Source: Clostridiales bacterium (lineage in GTDB: Bacteria; Bacillota; Clostridia; Christensenellales; Borkfalkiaceae). From it: a stretch of 64,000 nt of DNA. Of this stretch, positions 25,440-34,584 are shown one piece after another; position 1 is the stretch's first letter; each line of letters begins with the position of its first letter. The stretch covers positions 1-64,000 of the forward strand of contig SVIW01000006.1 of assembly GCA_015069295.1 (NCBI GenBank), in the 5' to 3' direction. The position numbers were made by a program, and so were the translations under genes. The notes under the pieces are model-generated. The model was not told the origin of the DNA, did no database searches, and saw nothing but the letters and a program-made list of their open reading frames with translations.

Positions 25440-25605
25440 ATTATATCACACCTCGTTTTATTTTCGGTGTCAAAATTTCCTTTTTATGTCCCATTATTTC
25501 CGTTTTATCTGCCAATTTCTTCTTTTATGACTATATTATAACAGAAAAAAGAAAAAATGGGGGTTATTTCTTCCGCTACTCGTGTCAAGAATCCGCCAAT
25601 TTCTT
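25440..25605 (-). promoter_or_regulatory. Control region of the cluster 1 transporter operon
   Basis: An extended -10 TGATATAAT (TATAAT at 25440-25445) serves the binding-protein gene. A second TGTTATAAT lies about 100 bases upstream. Two copies of a 15-base direct repeat ATCYGCCAATTTCTT (25507-25521 and 25591-25605, one mismatch) are 84 bases apart, eight helical turns, as expected for an AraC-type operator pair. Confidence 0.5.
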
Positions 25606-25618
25606 TTGCAATTTTTTA

Positions 25619-25650
25619 CAAAAAAAGAGGGAGCGTTTTTTTCTCCCTCT
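25619..25650 (-). terminator. Terminator of the GH42 gene
   Basis: GAGGGAG and CTCCCTC arms around an A-rich loop, followed on the minus strand by seven T. Confidence 0.85.
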
Positions 25651-25668
25651 CTCTTCGTTTTGTTTGAG

Positions 25669-27714
25669 TTAGAGTTTTTCCACAACCGCATACGCCGTCG
25701 TTTCGGGAGCGAGCGTCAGCTCGTTACCCTGCCACTTGCCTGCGCCGCCAACCTTGACAATCTTTTCTTTCAAGCAAATCGTCTTGGTTTCCTTCGAGGC
25801 GTTAAAGAGGAAGACGATTTGTTCGTTTTCCTTTTCCAAACGCTTTTCGTACAAAGAATTTTTCACGTCCGCGTAAGAATATTTGGAAACGCCGACCTCA
25901 TCCACGATATCCGCAATAGTCCGATGCCAAATTTCGCCGCCGTCGTGATAATAAGCATACCCTACCGAGAACCCAAACAGATACACCGCGCCTTTTCCGT
26001 ACGCAAATTTTTGCAAAGCAGGTTTTCCGTCGTCAAACCGCGCCAAGACTTCCGCGCCTTGCGCTTCGTATACCGTTTTATACGGACGGATTTCCCCCGT
26101 AAGCCCGTTATACGCCACTTTATTCCCGTTCGAAACGAGCCGAGTACGCATACGCGCCGTCAACAAGGGTTTCACGTCGAGGTCGTACGGCTGCATCCAA
26201 GTATTCGTTTGACGGAGTCCAAAGCCCTCGTCCGCGATAACGACGCCGCCGTTTTTCACGTACGATTCCAACGCCTCGCGCAGCTCGTTCGTAATCATTT
26301 GATGATACGGGAAATACAAAACCTTATATTCCGCAAATTTATCCAAATCGCGTACGCCGAGATAGTCGACCTTGTAATTATTATCGCGAAGAAGTCGATA
26401 CATACCTGCGTGCGTGTTACGGTATTGGAATTTAGGGTTGCCGAAGTCAAACGAATAATCCGCCCCGCAGCTATCCTCAATGACAGAAACCAACAGATTG
26501 TCAAAATCGAACACGATGGCAACGTCCGCCTTTTCCGCCTCGCAGCCCGAAAAATGCGCTTTATCCTCTTTCAGCGCGCCGCCGATTTCTTGCACCTCGT
26601 AAGCGACCTCGCGCGGCGTGCCGTCCATATACATAATCCCCGAACAATCGCTTTCCATACCGACCCGTTCGGCGCGGTATTGCCAATAGACGAGCCCCTT
26701 CGCCCCTGAGGAAATCGCGCTATACAATTTGAAATTCATATCGAAACGAGTATCGTAAACGTAAAATCTGCCCATTCCGGGATAGATTTCGTGCAGGAAA
26801 TAATTTTTATCTACGCAGCGCAGGAAATCCCCCAGCATTTGGAAATCCATTCGCTTCGCGTGGGTGTCCATCGTCGTATCGCAAGGAATGGACGTCCCCC
26901 AAAAATCGACGGCTTTTTTTGCCGTAAAATCGTCGCAAAGGTCGGAAAGCGCCAACTGGAACCCGCAGGTAAAGCCCACGTGCGACATAATCGGACGCAC
27001 TTTGTCGTATTCTCTAATTTTGTCGTACACGAAGCGCAAATCCTCGTAAATACAATATCCCGCTTTGAATTTCTTAAACTCGAAAATATCCCAATATCCG
27101 TGCGGCATTGCGGGAAGATTGACCGTTTCAAAGCTTTCTTCCGTCGCGCCGTAACGGGCGTTAAGCGCCTCGATAGTATGATATTTTTCCTTTAAATACT
27201 TGCCAAACCCCGCGCGGCAATGAGGACAAAAACATTCCTCTACGGGACGGTTACGCGGCTCGTTCCAAACGTTCCAAAGAATAATGGAGTCGCGCCCGTG
27301 GTATCTCTCCACGACCTTGCCAACGAATTTTTCCGCCGCCGTCTTGACGTAGGGATTGGTAAAGCAGGGTTTCCAGCCGCCGTAAAACGCGCCGTGATAA
27401 CCACCGCGGAACACCTCGCCTTTTGGACCGATTCTCGCCCCGCCGTATTTATCGAAAACGTATTGCGGCGCACATTCCAACAAGAATTTTATAATAACCT
27501 TACGATTGTATTTTTCCGCCAGTTCCATCAAGCGGTCTACGTCGGAAAAATCGTATTCTCCCTCCACCCGTTCGTTTTGCCTCCAGTTAATGCGGATTTG
27601 CAAGGCGTCAAGATTAAACTTTTCCAAATTGGAAATATCCTCCTCCCATTCTTCGGGAAGCGGCGTGGGGGAACGATAATACTGCGTACCGTGGATAATT
27701 TCATCAAAAAACAT
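25669..27714 (-). CDS. Beta-galactosidase, glycoside hydrolase family 42
   Basis: A cytoplasmic 681-residue enzyme predicted to release galactose, or a related sugar, from imported oligosaccharides. It has a TIM barrel with the acid/base in WNVWNEPRNRP (Glu152) and the likely nucleophile Glu309 in FLHEIYPGMGRF. A zinc site of the GH42 type is visible as C117 plus CFCPHC (C161, C163, C166). The trimer-forming middle domain and a short C-terminal beta domain follow. No signal peptide. It has its own strong promoter, a ~95-base leader and a terminator, so it is transcribed apart from the importer operon. The linkage specificity is unknown; arabinosidase-like GH42 members exist. Confidence 0.9.
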   Translation of the reverse strand: MFFDEIIHGTQYYRSPTPLPEEWEEDISNLEKFNLDALQIRINWRQNERVEGEYDFSDVDRLMELAEKYNRKVIIKFLLECAPQYVFDKYGGARIGPKGEVFRGGYHGAFYGGWKPCFTNPYVKTAAEKFVGKVVERYHGRDSIILWNVWNEPRNRPVEECFCPHCRAGFGKYLKEKYHTIEALNARYGATEESFETVNLPAMPHGYWDIFEFKKFKAGYCIYEDLRFVYDKIREYDKVRPIMSHVGFTCGFQLALSDLCDDFTAKKAVDFWGTSIPCDTTMDTHAKRMDFQMLGDFLRCVDKNYFLHEIYPGMGRFYVYDTRFDMNFKLYSAISSGAKGLVYWQYRAERVGMESDCSGIMYMDGTPREVAYEVQEIGGALKEDKAHFSGCEAEKADVAIVFDFDNLLVSVIEDSCGADYSFDFGNPKFQYRNTHAGMYRLLRDNNYKVDYLGVRDLDKFAEYKVLYFPYHQMITNELREALESYVKNGGVVIADEGFGLRQTNTWMQPYDLDVKPLLTARMRTRLVSNGNKVAYNGLTGEIRPYKTVYEAQGAEVLARFDDGKPALQKFAYGKGAVYLFGFSVGYAYYHDGGEIWHRTIADIVDEVGVSKYSYADVKNSLYEKRLEKENEQIVFLFNASKETKTICLKEKIVKVGGAGKWQGNELTLAPETTAYAVVEKL

Positions 27715-27847
27715 AGAACTCTCTCCTTATACAATGTCTTTCGTGGTATACGCGCTCGTGGCGCGTACCGTAAAGCGTGAGTCGGTCTTGAAAAATTCTT
27801 TCAATACCCGTTTGGCTTATTATACCGCAGAAAAAACACAAAGTCAA
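27715..27847 (-). promoter_or_regulatory. Promoter and leader of the GH42 gene
   Basis: Minus-strand TTGACT (27842-27847), a 17-base spacer and TATAAT (27819-27824), then a leader of about 95 bases. The leader carries a GC-rich hairpin (27745-27769, GGTACGCGC with GCGCGTATACC) before the AAGGAGAG ribosome site. No known riboswitch is recognised. Confidence 0.75.
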
Positions 27848-27951
27848 GTTCCATTTTTCCCGTTTTTGTGTCAATTTTTAAGCTGTTTTTCGGAAAGCAG
27901 TAAATTTCCTCAATCCCTTTTCAATCGCTTTCCTTTTTTTTGTTTTTGTGC

Positions 27952-27957
27952 TATAAT
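27952..27957 (+). promoter_or_regulatory. Extended -10 promoter of the FAD oxidoreductase gene
   Basis: GTGCTATAATATG on the plus strand has the TGnTATAAT form; there is no convincing -35. The same GTGCTATAATG wording occurs before the AraC gene at 34585. Confidence 0.55.
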
Positions 27958-27997
27958 ATGTTAAACTTCTTTACAAAAGTCTATTTGGAGAATCTTA

Positions 27998-29506
27998 ATG
28001 AGAAAAAAGGTTATTATTATCGGCGGCGGTTTGTCGGGCTTTACGACGGGTATCTATCTGCAAGCCAACGGCTATGACACCGAAATCGTAGAAAAAAACG
28101 CCGTTTCAGGCGGCGCGTGCATCGGCTGGGAACGCAAGGGCTGTTATATCGACGGCTGTATTCATTGGATGACGGGGGTCAACCCCAAAACCGCCGAATA
28201 CGGGTTATGGCGGGATATCCACGCCCTGAAAGAGGATACGGAAATCTTCTTCCAAAGGGATTTTGCGCATTTTGATTGCGGCGAGGGAAAATCCTTAACG
28301 ATTTGGGGGGATTTGGAAGAATTGCAAGCCGAATTGTTGGCGTTTGCCCCCGAGGACGAAAAGGAAATCAAACGCTTTTGCCGTCTGATAAAACGCTTTC
28401 AACGCATCGTGCCCCCTATTTCCCGACCTGCGGATATGATGAGCCTTGGCGAGCTTCTCAAAATCGGGCTGACGATGGCGGGCGATTATTATTGGATTAC
28501 GAAAACCTCAAAGCTTTCCTGCGCCGACTACGCAAAGCGTTTTAAAAACGAAGCCTTGCGCGAATGTATCGAAAACTATATGGCGACGGGCTACAATTTT
28601 ATGAGCCTTTTGTATATGCTGGCGCACGTTACGGGGAAAAACGGCGGGATTCCCATCGGCGGCTCTCTGCCGTTGATGCAGCGGGTTGAAAAGCGGTATC
28701 TCGACCTCGGCGGCAAGCTTCGCTTAAACGCCGAAGTAGACGAGGTTTGCATTGAACGCGACCATGCCCGCGGCGTTCGGCTGAAAAACGGCGAAATTTT
28801 ATACGCAGACTGGGTCGTTTCCGCTACCCCCGTGGAACACTCGTTAAAGAAATTACTTGGGGGCAGGTACGAGTCGAAGAAGTTCGACAAGTATTTGAAG
28901 GATAGAGAAAACTACCCGATTTACACCTATTCGACCGTCGTTTTCAAATGCGCGCAAGACCTTTCTTCCCTTCCTCTTTCCCTGCACGCGGATAAGCCGA
29001 CTCCCTTCGTTCTCGACCGAGAATATAAGGGGATTACCTTCCGTAATTATTCTTACGACAAGACGATGAAAACGCCCGAAGGCGCGTGCGTGGTACAAGC
29101 CAGCATTCGCGGCAACGACGGTATGTATTTTTGGTGGAAGGATAAAAAAACGGCGGGCAATTACCGCGAGGAAAAGAAAAAGTTCGGGGAAGAAATGCTT
29201 GCTTTCGCCGAGGAATATTTCCCCGATTTGAAAGGAAAAATCGAAGTCATTGACGTCGTTACCCCCTGCACCTACGAACGGTATCTCCATTCCCGCCACG
29301 GCTGTTTCCAAAGCTTCGTGCAAACGGCGACGGGAAAAGCCATTATGGAAAAAGGCGTCGTAAAGGGTTTGAAAAACTTCCTGTTATCGGGACAATGGTT
29401 ACTGCGTTGCGGCGGATTGCCGCCTGCGGCAATCACGGGCAAGTTTGCTGCCCAGCGCATCTGTAAAGCCGACAAGAAAAAATTTATTTACCCTGAAAGA
29501 AATTAA
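27998..29506 (+). CDS. FAD-dependent oxidoreductase, phytoene desaturase (CrtI) superfamily
   Basis: A 502-residue flavoprotein. The N-terminal dinucleotide-binding motif IIIGGGLSGFTTGIYL (residues 5-20) and the EKNAVSGGAC continuation are the classical CrtI/NAD(P)-binding-8 pattern. The C-terminal FAD contact is seen as GGLPPAAITGK. Relatives desaturate carotenoids, or oxidise or isomerise other lipids, but no carotenoid genes are nearby, so the substrate is unknown. It is a single plus-strand gene with GGAG before the ATG and is closed by a strong bidirectional terminator. Confidence 0.83.
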   Translation: MRKKVIIIGGGLSGFTTGIYLQANGYDTEIVEKNAVSGGACIGWERKGCYIDGCIHWMTGVNPKTAEYGLWRDIHALKEDTEIFFQRDFAHFDCGEGKSLTIWGDLEELQAELLAFAPEDEKEIKRFCRLIKRFQRIVPPISRPADMMSLGELLKIGLTMAGDYYWITKTSKLSCADYAKRFKNEALRECIENYMATGYNFMSLLYMLAHVTGKNGGIPIGGSLPLMQRVEKRYLDLGGKLRLNAEVDEVCIERDHARGVRLKNGEILYADWVVSATPVEHSLKKLLGGRYESKKFDKYLKDRENYPIYTYSTVVFKCAQDLSSLPLSLHADKPTPFVLDREYKGITFRNYSYDKTMKTPEGACVVQASIRGNDGMYFWWKDKKTAGNYREEKKKFGEEMLAFAEEYFPDLKGKIEVIDVVTPCTYERYLHSRHGCFQSFVQTATGKAIMEKGVVKGLKNFLLSGQWLLRCGGLPPAAITGKFAAQRICKADKKKFIYPERN

Positions 29507-29520
29507 AAAATTAAAACAAA

Positions 29521-29557
29521 ACGAAGCGGCAAGCGCATTGCTTGCCGCTTCGTTTTT
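29521..29557. terminator. Bidirectional terminator
   Basis: ACGAAGCGGCAAG pairs perfectly with CTTGCCGCTTCGT, with T runs on the plus strand. It separates the convergent FAD oxidoreductase and esterase genes. Confidence 0.9.
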
Positions 29558-29575
29558 TACGTAAAAGCCCCCCTT

Positions 29576-30598
29576 TTACCAACCTAATCGTTTTACTTTC
29601 TCGTTTATATGCTCCCAAACGACGTCCTTACACCAATAATGCGCTTTCGGAGTAACGACGAGTCGGCAGTTTTCCTCGCATTGGCAGCGCTCGTAAATAG
29701 CGCGCGCCCTTTCAAAGCCTTGTTTCACCCCGCCGACAGGGAAAATCTCGTCTTTTTTGCCCGCAACGACAATCAATCCTCTCGGCGCAAGCAACGCGGA
29801 AAGGTCTTGCATTTCAAAATAACGGTACGCCGAGGGCAGATAATTGCAGTTACAATGGGCTATATCCAAAATCGACGTTTTATACGGGGAAAAAGAACAG
29901 CTTGGAACGCTGAATTTTATACGTGAATCGTAACAAGCGGCGTAAAAGCTCATCGTGCCGCCGCCTGAATGTCCCGTTATGAAAATTTTATCCAAATCAC
30001 ATTCGGGAAAGGTTTCCAAGGCGTCAATCGCTTTATGCACGTCCCAAATCCGCTCGCCAAGCAGCGTTCGCCCTAACAGCAAAGCGACCATCGAAGCGTG
30101 GCGGCAATTTACGCTCGGCTCTCGGTCCTGTCTGCGCGCCTTTCTCTCGCCCATTCCGCGCTGTTCAATCGCCAAAGCGATATATCCGTTTTCGACGGCT
30201 TGCAACGCATACGCGTCGTTTGGATAATCGACCCGATCTCCCTCGTATTTGATTTCGCCGATAGAATTGTGAAAACCCGTCGTATGCCCTTGCAGGGTAA
30301 TAGCAACGGGGTATTTTTCTTTCCCCGTTTTGGGTACGAGCAAATAACACGGCACGATTTCCCCTATCTCGCTTTCAAACGTAAAGCGAATTAAACGGTA
30401 ACTCCCCTCGTCCTTTTCCCATTCGATACAAACCTGCATAGGGCAGGCGTTTTTTTCAATTTCGACCAAGCCCGTCAATTCGAGAAATTTTTGTCTAAGC
30501 GTTTCTTTCCAACCCTCAAAATCCGCTTGCCCGCGATAAGCAAGCTCTTGTTTTATACTTTCTACCAACAATTCGTGGCACAAATCCGAATTAACCAT
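29576..30598 (-). CDS. Alpha/beta hydrolase, acetyl-xylan-esterase-like
   Basis: A 340-residue cytoplasmic hydrolase. The nucleophile elbow GHSGGG places Ser211. The acid is probably the Asp in AGKKDEIFPV, and the base is the His in TPKAHYW near the C-terminus. The long N-terminal part and the RGMGERKA region resemble the acetyl-xylan esterase/Abhydrolase 7 group that deacetylates oligosaccharides. It lies 15 bases after the unknown glycosidase-like gene, so it is the last gene of a three-gene minus-strand operon. Removal of acetyl groups from rhamnose- or xylose-containing glycans fits the context, but is inference. Confidence 0.8.
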   Translation of the reverse strand: MVNSDLCHELLVESIKQELAYRGQADFEGWKETLRQKFLELTGLVEIEKNACPMQVCIEWEKDEGSYRLIRFTFESEIGEIVPCYLLVPKTGKEKYPVAITLQGHTTGFHNSIGEIKYEGDRVDYPNDAYALQAVENGYIALAIEQRGMGERKARRQDREPSVNCRHASMVALLLGRTLLGERIWDVHKAIDALETFPECDLDKIFITGHSGGGTMSFYAACYDSRIKFSVPSCSFSPYKTSILDIAHCNCNYLPSAYRYFEMQDLSALLAPRGLIVVAGKKDEIFPVGGVKQGFERARAIYERCQCEENCRLVVTPKAHYWCKDVVWEHINEKVKRLGW

Positions 30599-30613
30599 TT
30601 GCTTTTGACTCCT

Positions 30614-32614
30614 TTATCGTAAAACCAACGTATGCGTCGAAAGATAAGTAAACGGCTCGTTGATAACGATTTCCCCGTCTTTTTGAACAAATTCCACTCT
30701 GCGAAGCGCGCCCGTTTTTCTGTCCACCATCGAAATTTCGTTGACGGAAAAGTTGCGAATACGGAAACGAATCGAATCGAAACAATCGACCGTCGAATTG
30801 ACGAGAATCAACGCTTTTTCCTCGTTTCTGGCATACAGGTACGCGTACACGCCCGAAAACTCCGTGCTGACAAGCGGCGTGCCCTTGCACTTTGCGACGT
30901 AATTTCTAAGCAACGTCGTACGAAGGTCGTTGTATTGCTCGTGTAAAATCTCGTCGAGGATATACGGAATCAAGAAAAAATTTTTCCCCTCGACGTCGCC
31001 GTATCCCACGAGCTTGTTTTCGTAATCGTACAAATAGGATTTTGGAGAAACGGGCTCGGTATACTTGATTTTTACGTAATGCCCCGCCCTGCGCACCGCT
31101 GCGCGATAGGCGTGTTTGCCGTGGATAAGAATACCGTCTGCCGCTTCCTCGTAGGCAAGCCCCGTTTTACCCTCAACGTAGACTTCGTGTTCCGTTGCGC
31201 CGATTAAATCGCCCAAGCCCATACGCATCAACCGAATCGCCGCCGCGCCGTCTAAAACGACGTAATTGTTTTTGAACAGCGCGCGGAGCTGTTCTTCGGT
31301 AAAATTATATACCGCGCTGTTGCAAAGCGCGACGATTTTCCCGAAAAACTCTTTTTCCGTGGAGACTTTCGTATTAAACCCTACCGAAGCAAGGTACGCG
31401 CCGAAGTAATATTCGTCGGGCGAAAAGCTCATAAAATTGCCGTTTTCCGCTTTTCTGTTGTACACCTCGTTAGGGTCGGCGGGAATAATAATCCCCTCCG
31501 CGCGGTCATACTCGAGGGAAAGATTTAAAACCCCGTTCAAATAGGGGGTAATTTCCGCTATCTTTTCCCCGTAGCCAAAGCTTTCTATCCCGCCGTTGCC
31601 GCAGAAATCGTAAATATCGTAGGTCACCCCGTCAATACACAGCGGAATTGCCGATTCCAACTGAAACTGCAAGAATTTTGCGCTTTTGGAAAAAGTGCTA
31701 AACGCGCTGTTTTCCATTTCCGGATAAATTTTCGTCTCCTTGGGAAGATACGCCCTGCATACGTAAGGAAACATATTGAAATACAGATAATAGCTCTTTG
31801 CGTCCGTTTCCATATAGCAAGGCAAGTGCAAACGGTTGATCATCTCCCCGCCCTGCGCCAAGCCCTTGTGTACGGCGTACCAATCGCGCGCCTCCATCGA
31901 ATGTCGAATTTGCGCCGAGCTCATTAAGCCGACCTTCGTCCCCAACCCGACCTCGGCTGCCGTCTTGCCCAAAAATTCGGCAAGCCCCGTCATCGTTTCG
32001 CGGCTGACGTCCAGCCAAGCGTTCCGCACTCTTTCATCGCAGGTTTTTCTAAACAGCAAATCGGTAAATTCTTCGCGAGTGTACTTTGCCCCAAGCTTTT
32101 CGTTGTACTTTTGCATATGCAAATCGCAAAAACAACCGCCGTATTTTAAATCGCCGTGATTATGCAAACGGAAATCATCCTCTACCCAAATGGTTTCAGG
32201 TTCGACCTCTTTGATAAGGTATTGCCAAAATTCTTTATAATACGCCCGCCAATTTTCACAATAAGGACAAACGACCAGCTCGCACTGCGTTCCGTCGTAA
32301 TCGGTCATCGGCGTAAAATTTTGCCCGGGCTTCATTTTACGCCCCCTATCTAATTGCCCGATTTCTATCCAAGGGTTCAAGCTGACGGTAATCCCCTTTT
32401 CGTTAAGACGGACTTTGGCGCGCTTTATCGCCTCCACCCAAGGCTTCGCCTCTTCAATCGTCATATGCCCAACGGAATAATCTTCGCCGTTAATAAACAT
32501 CATTACGTCTTGAAAACCGTATTTAACGCAATGCTCGACGATATCGTTTAAGTATTCTTCCTCGTAACGGTCGGGTACGAGCTGTATACGCAACATATGT
32601 ATAAACTCTTTCAT
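30614..32614 (-). CDS. Unrecognised glycoside-hydrolase-like TIM-barrel protein
   Basis: A 666-residue cytoplasmic protein; I cannot assign it to a named family. The N-terminal 350 residues read as a TIM barrel: QDVMMFINGEDYSVGH, an ITVSLNPWIEIGQ strand, then ETIWVEDDFRLHNHG, with a likely catalytic Glu/Asp-Asp cluster. A CxCxxH-type site (GGCFCDLHMQKY) recalls the zinc motif of GH42 neighbours. The middle resembles a glutamine-amidotransferase-like trimerisation domain, and the end is a beta-rich lobe (KALILVNSTVDCFDS). This order matches GH42-clan enzymes. It is the middle gene of an operon with the GH78-like and esterase genes. Confidence 0.7.
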   Translation of the reverse strand: MKEFIHMLRIQLVPDRYEEEYLNDIVEHCVKYGFQDVMMFINGEDYSVGHMTIEEAKPWVEAIKRAKVRLNEKGITVSLNPWIEIGQLDRGRKMKPGQNFTPMTDYDGTQCELVVCPYCENWRAYYKEFWQYLIKEVEPETIWVEDDFRLHNHGDLKYGGCFCDLHMQKYNEKLGAKYTREEFTDLLFRKTCDERVRNAWLDVSRETMTGLAEFLGKTAAEVGLGTKVGLMSSAQIRHSMEARDWYAVHKGLAQGGEMINRLHLPCYMETDAKSYYLYFNMFPYVCRAYLPKETKIYPEMENSAFSTFSKSAKFLQFQLESAIPLCIDGVTYDIYDFCGNGGIESFGYGEKIAEITPYLNGVLNLSLEYDRAEGIIIPADPNEVYNRKAENGNFMSFSPDEYYFGAYLASVGFNTKVSTEKEFFGKIVALCNSAVYNFTEEQLRALFKNNYVVLDGAAAIRLMRMGLGDLIGATEHEVYVEGKTGLAYEEAADGILIHGKHAYRAAVRRAGHYVKIKYTEPVSPKSYLYDYENKLVGYGDVEGKNFFLIPYILDEILHEQYNDLRTTLLRNYVAKCKGTPLVSTEFSGVYAYLYARNEEKALILVNSTVDCFDSIRFRIRNFSVNEISMVDRKTGALRRVEFVQKDGEIVINEPFTYLSTHTLVLR

Positions 32615-32642
32615 TATCTATCTCCTTTATTTATACGAGTAT

Positions 32643-34283
32643 TTATCCGAGCGAAATACCCTCGGGCAATTCTACCCGCTTGCATATCTCTCCATTGTCA
32701 AAGTCGCAGGTTATTTTCACCAACCCCTTTGCCGTGGGGATTTCACATTCCACGTGCTTTAATCCGCAAAGCTGAGGGTTTAACGTAATTTTCGTGCAAT
32801 CATCGTTTGAGAAACGGAAGCCCACGATATATTCAACGAAAAAGGGCAATACCCCGCACGACCAACCGTGGCAAAGGCTGTGTCTAAACCCGACGTAACA
32901 ATCCTTCCCAAAGTCGCCGTGGATATCCTTTTGCCCCGCTTTCGGGCGTTCGGTGATTTTGCAAGCGTTCTCCGTCCAATCGACGTCAAACCCCTCCCAA
33001 AAGGAGGTTGCGCCCATCTTTAACATTCCGCCGTAATATTGCAGATTGTTTTCGTACGCCTCTTGCAAATACCCGTTCTCCGCAAGCGCCTTGGAAATAA
33101 AATAGCTAAGAAAAGCCGAATAGCCCTTTGCGCCGCCCTCTCGCAAGAAAGCAATAGCGCTCTCCTTTTCGCATTTCTCCACCAACAGCCCCATCGCCGT
33201 AATCGCTTTAAAGCAGGAGATTTCCTTTTCCCGCTTTGCCAGCCTCTCGGCAAGAGTTTCCGCCAACAAACGGATTTCCTTGCTGAAATACCCGCAAGAG
33301 GCTACTTCGCGCAAGGTATAATACGCCAAAGCGTAACAAGCAAACGCGCCGTCCTTCGTTCCGTAACTGGGCCAATCGAAAAAATCCTTATGCGAGCAGT
33401 ACAAACCCGCCTTGTCCACGGAAAGCGTTCCGTCTTCGTTAACGCATTTCTCGATTAAACGCAGGTTTTCTATCGCGGCGCTCATATATTCGGGGTTGAC
33501 GTTGCCCGTCTTTGCAAAATATTCTTTTAAGGTCAATAAAAACCAAAAATTATAGGTAGGAATATTGTTATACCACTTGTTTGTATAATGACGGATAATC
33601 GTTTCAAAAGAATTGCGGATTTCGCGGCAATCGCCGTAAAGGTATAAAATCCCCAAAATTTCAGGGTACATATCCCCCGCCCAAACGTGCTGATCGCGTT
33701 TTATCCCGTCCCAAACGCAATTTTGCATATTCAAATGCAAGGTATGCGCCGCCGTGTCAAAAATTTGATTGACCAGCTCGTTGTCGCAATGGAATCTGCC
33801 CTTCGGCGGCTGGGTGTGTATATACACCCCGTATACGCGCGCAAGCCGACAAATCATTCCTTCTTCCAAAAAATCGATGCGGATAAAGCGATACGCCGTC
33901 ATTCCCCACTCCGTGTCCGAATTGCCCGTTAGACAAATCGACATATCCCGCGTAGAATGGTCGTTAGTCGAATTTTTCTCCCCGATTTCGCTGCAGCACT
34001 CCGTCAAAGACTCGCCAAAACGAATACGCACCGCAGGCTTTGTGATAGGCGTCTGTATGGCGCTGAACAGCAAACGCACAGAGCCGAAATATTCTCTGCC
34101 AAAATCTAAAATAATATAGCCTTTGCCGCGGCATTCGCAATACTCCAAATCTTCCATCACGTGTTGCATCAAAAAACTTCCCGTCAAACATTCTTCCCCA
34201 ACGACGTTTTCCGATTTTTCCACGACGGATATAGGCATAAGATATTCGCGGATTCTCTCGTCTTTATACGACCTTGTCTCCAT
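32643..34283 (-). CDS. GH78-like alpha-L-rhamnosidase family protein
   Basis: A 546-residue cytoplasmic protein. The N-terminal 155 residues form a beta-sandwich with the rhamnosidase-type FGREYFGSVRL segment. An (alpha/alpha)6 barrel follows. Its signature WDGIKRDQHVWAGDM (residues 191-205) lines up with the catalytic-acid region DCPxRxERxxWxGD of GH78. A short C-terminal beta domain ends the protein. It is shorter than typical GH78 enzymes (~900) because the extra N-terminal modules are missing. It is the first gene of the operon, divergent from an AraC regulator. It would cleave rhamnose or a related terminal sugar; the exact specificity is unproven. Confidence 0.78.
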   Translation of the reverse strand: METRSYKDERIREYLMPISVVEKSENVVGEECLTGSFLMQHVMEDLEYCECRGKGYIILDFGREYFGSVRLLFSAIQTPITKPAVRIRFGESLTECCSEIGEKNSTNDHSTRDMSICLTGNSDTEWGMTAYRFIRIDFLEEGMICRLARVYGVYIHTQPPKGRFHCDNELVNQIFDTAAHTLHLNMQNCVWDGIKRDQHVWAGDMYPEILGILYLYGDCREIRNSFETIIRHYTNKWYNNIPTYNFWFLLTLKEYFAKTGNVNPEYMSAAIENLRLIEKCVNEDGTLSVDKAGLYCSHKDFFDWPSYGTKDGAFACYALAYYTLREVASCGYFSKEIRLLAETLAERLAKREKEISCFKAITAMGLLVEKCEKESAIAFLREGGAKGYSAFLSYFISKALAENGYLQEAYENNLQYYGGMLKMGATSFWEGFDVDWTENACKITERPKAGQKDIHGDFGKDCYVGFRHSLCHGWSCGVLPFFVEYIVGFRFSNDDCTKITLNPQLCGLKHVECEIPTAKGLVKITCDFDNGEICKRVELPEGISLG

Positions 34284-34584
34284 ACCCTAAAAAAGCGCCT
34301 CCCTATGGCAAGCTATTCTTGCCGTATTTTTATAACTACATTATATCGCAACCGTAAACGCAAAGCAATATCCTATAATGACAAATCGTTGTGCTATAAT
34401 GATATCGTTCGTTTTTTAATTCGTAATTTACCCCTAAAACAAAGCCGTATACCCCTCGCGCGGGCGTTGAATTTGCTTTGTTTTCCGTAAAACGGGTAAA
34501 TTTATATGCTATAATGACTTTTTTAAAAAAATACGTTGCATTTTTTTTAAAAAAATGCTATGCTTTATAGCAAGGAGAACGACT
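34284..34584. promoter_or_regulatory. Divergent control region between the GH78-like operon and araC
   Basis: Minus-strand promoter: TTGCTT (34363-34368), a 17-base spacer, TATAAT (34340-34345). Plus-strand -10 boxes occur three times as CTATAATGA (TATAAT at 34374, 34395 and 34510); the first two are exactly 21 bases apart. The last, with TGC ahead, best fits the araC start. A GGCAAG/CTTGCC hairpin at about 34301-34317 lies in the GH78 leader. No gene is seen in this stretch. Confidence 0.6.
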
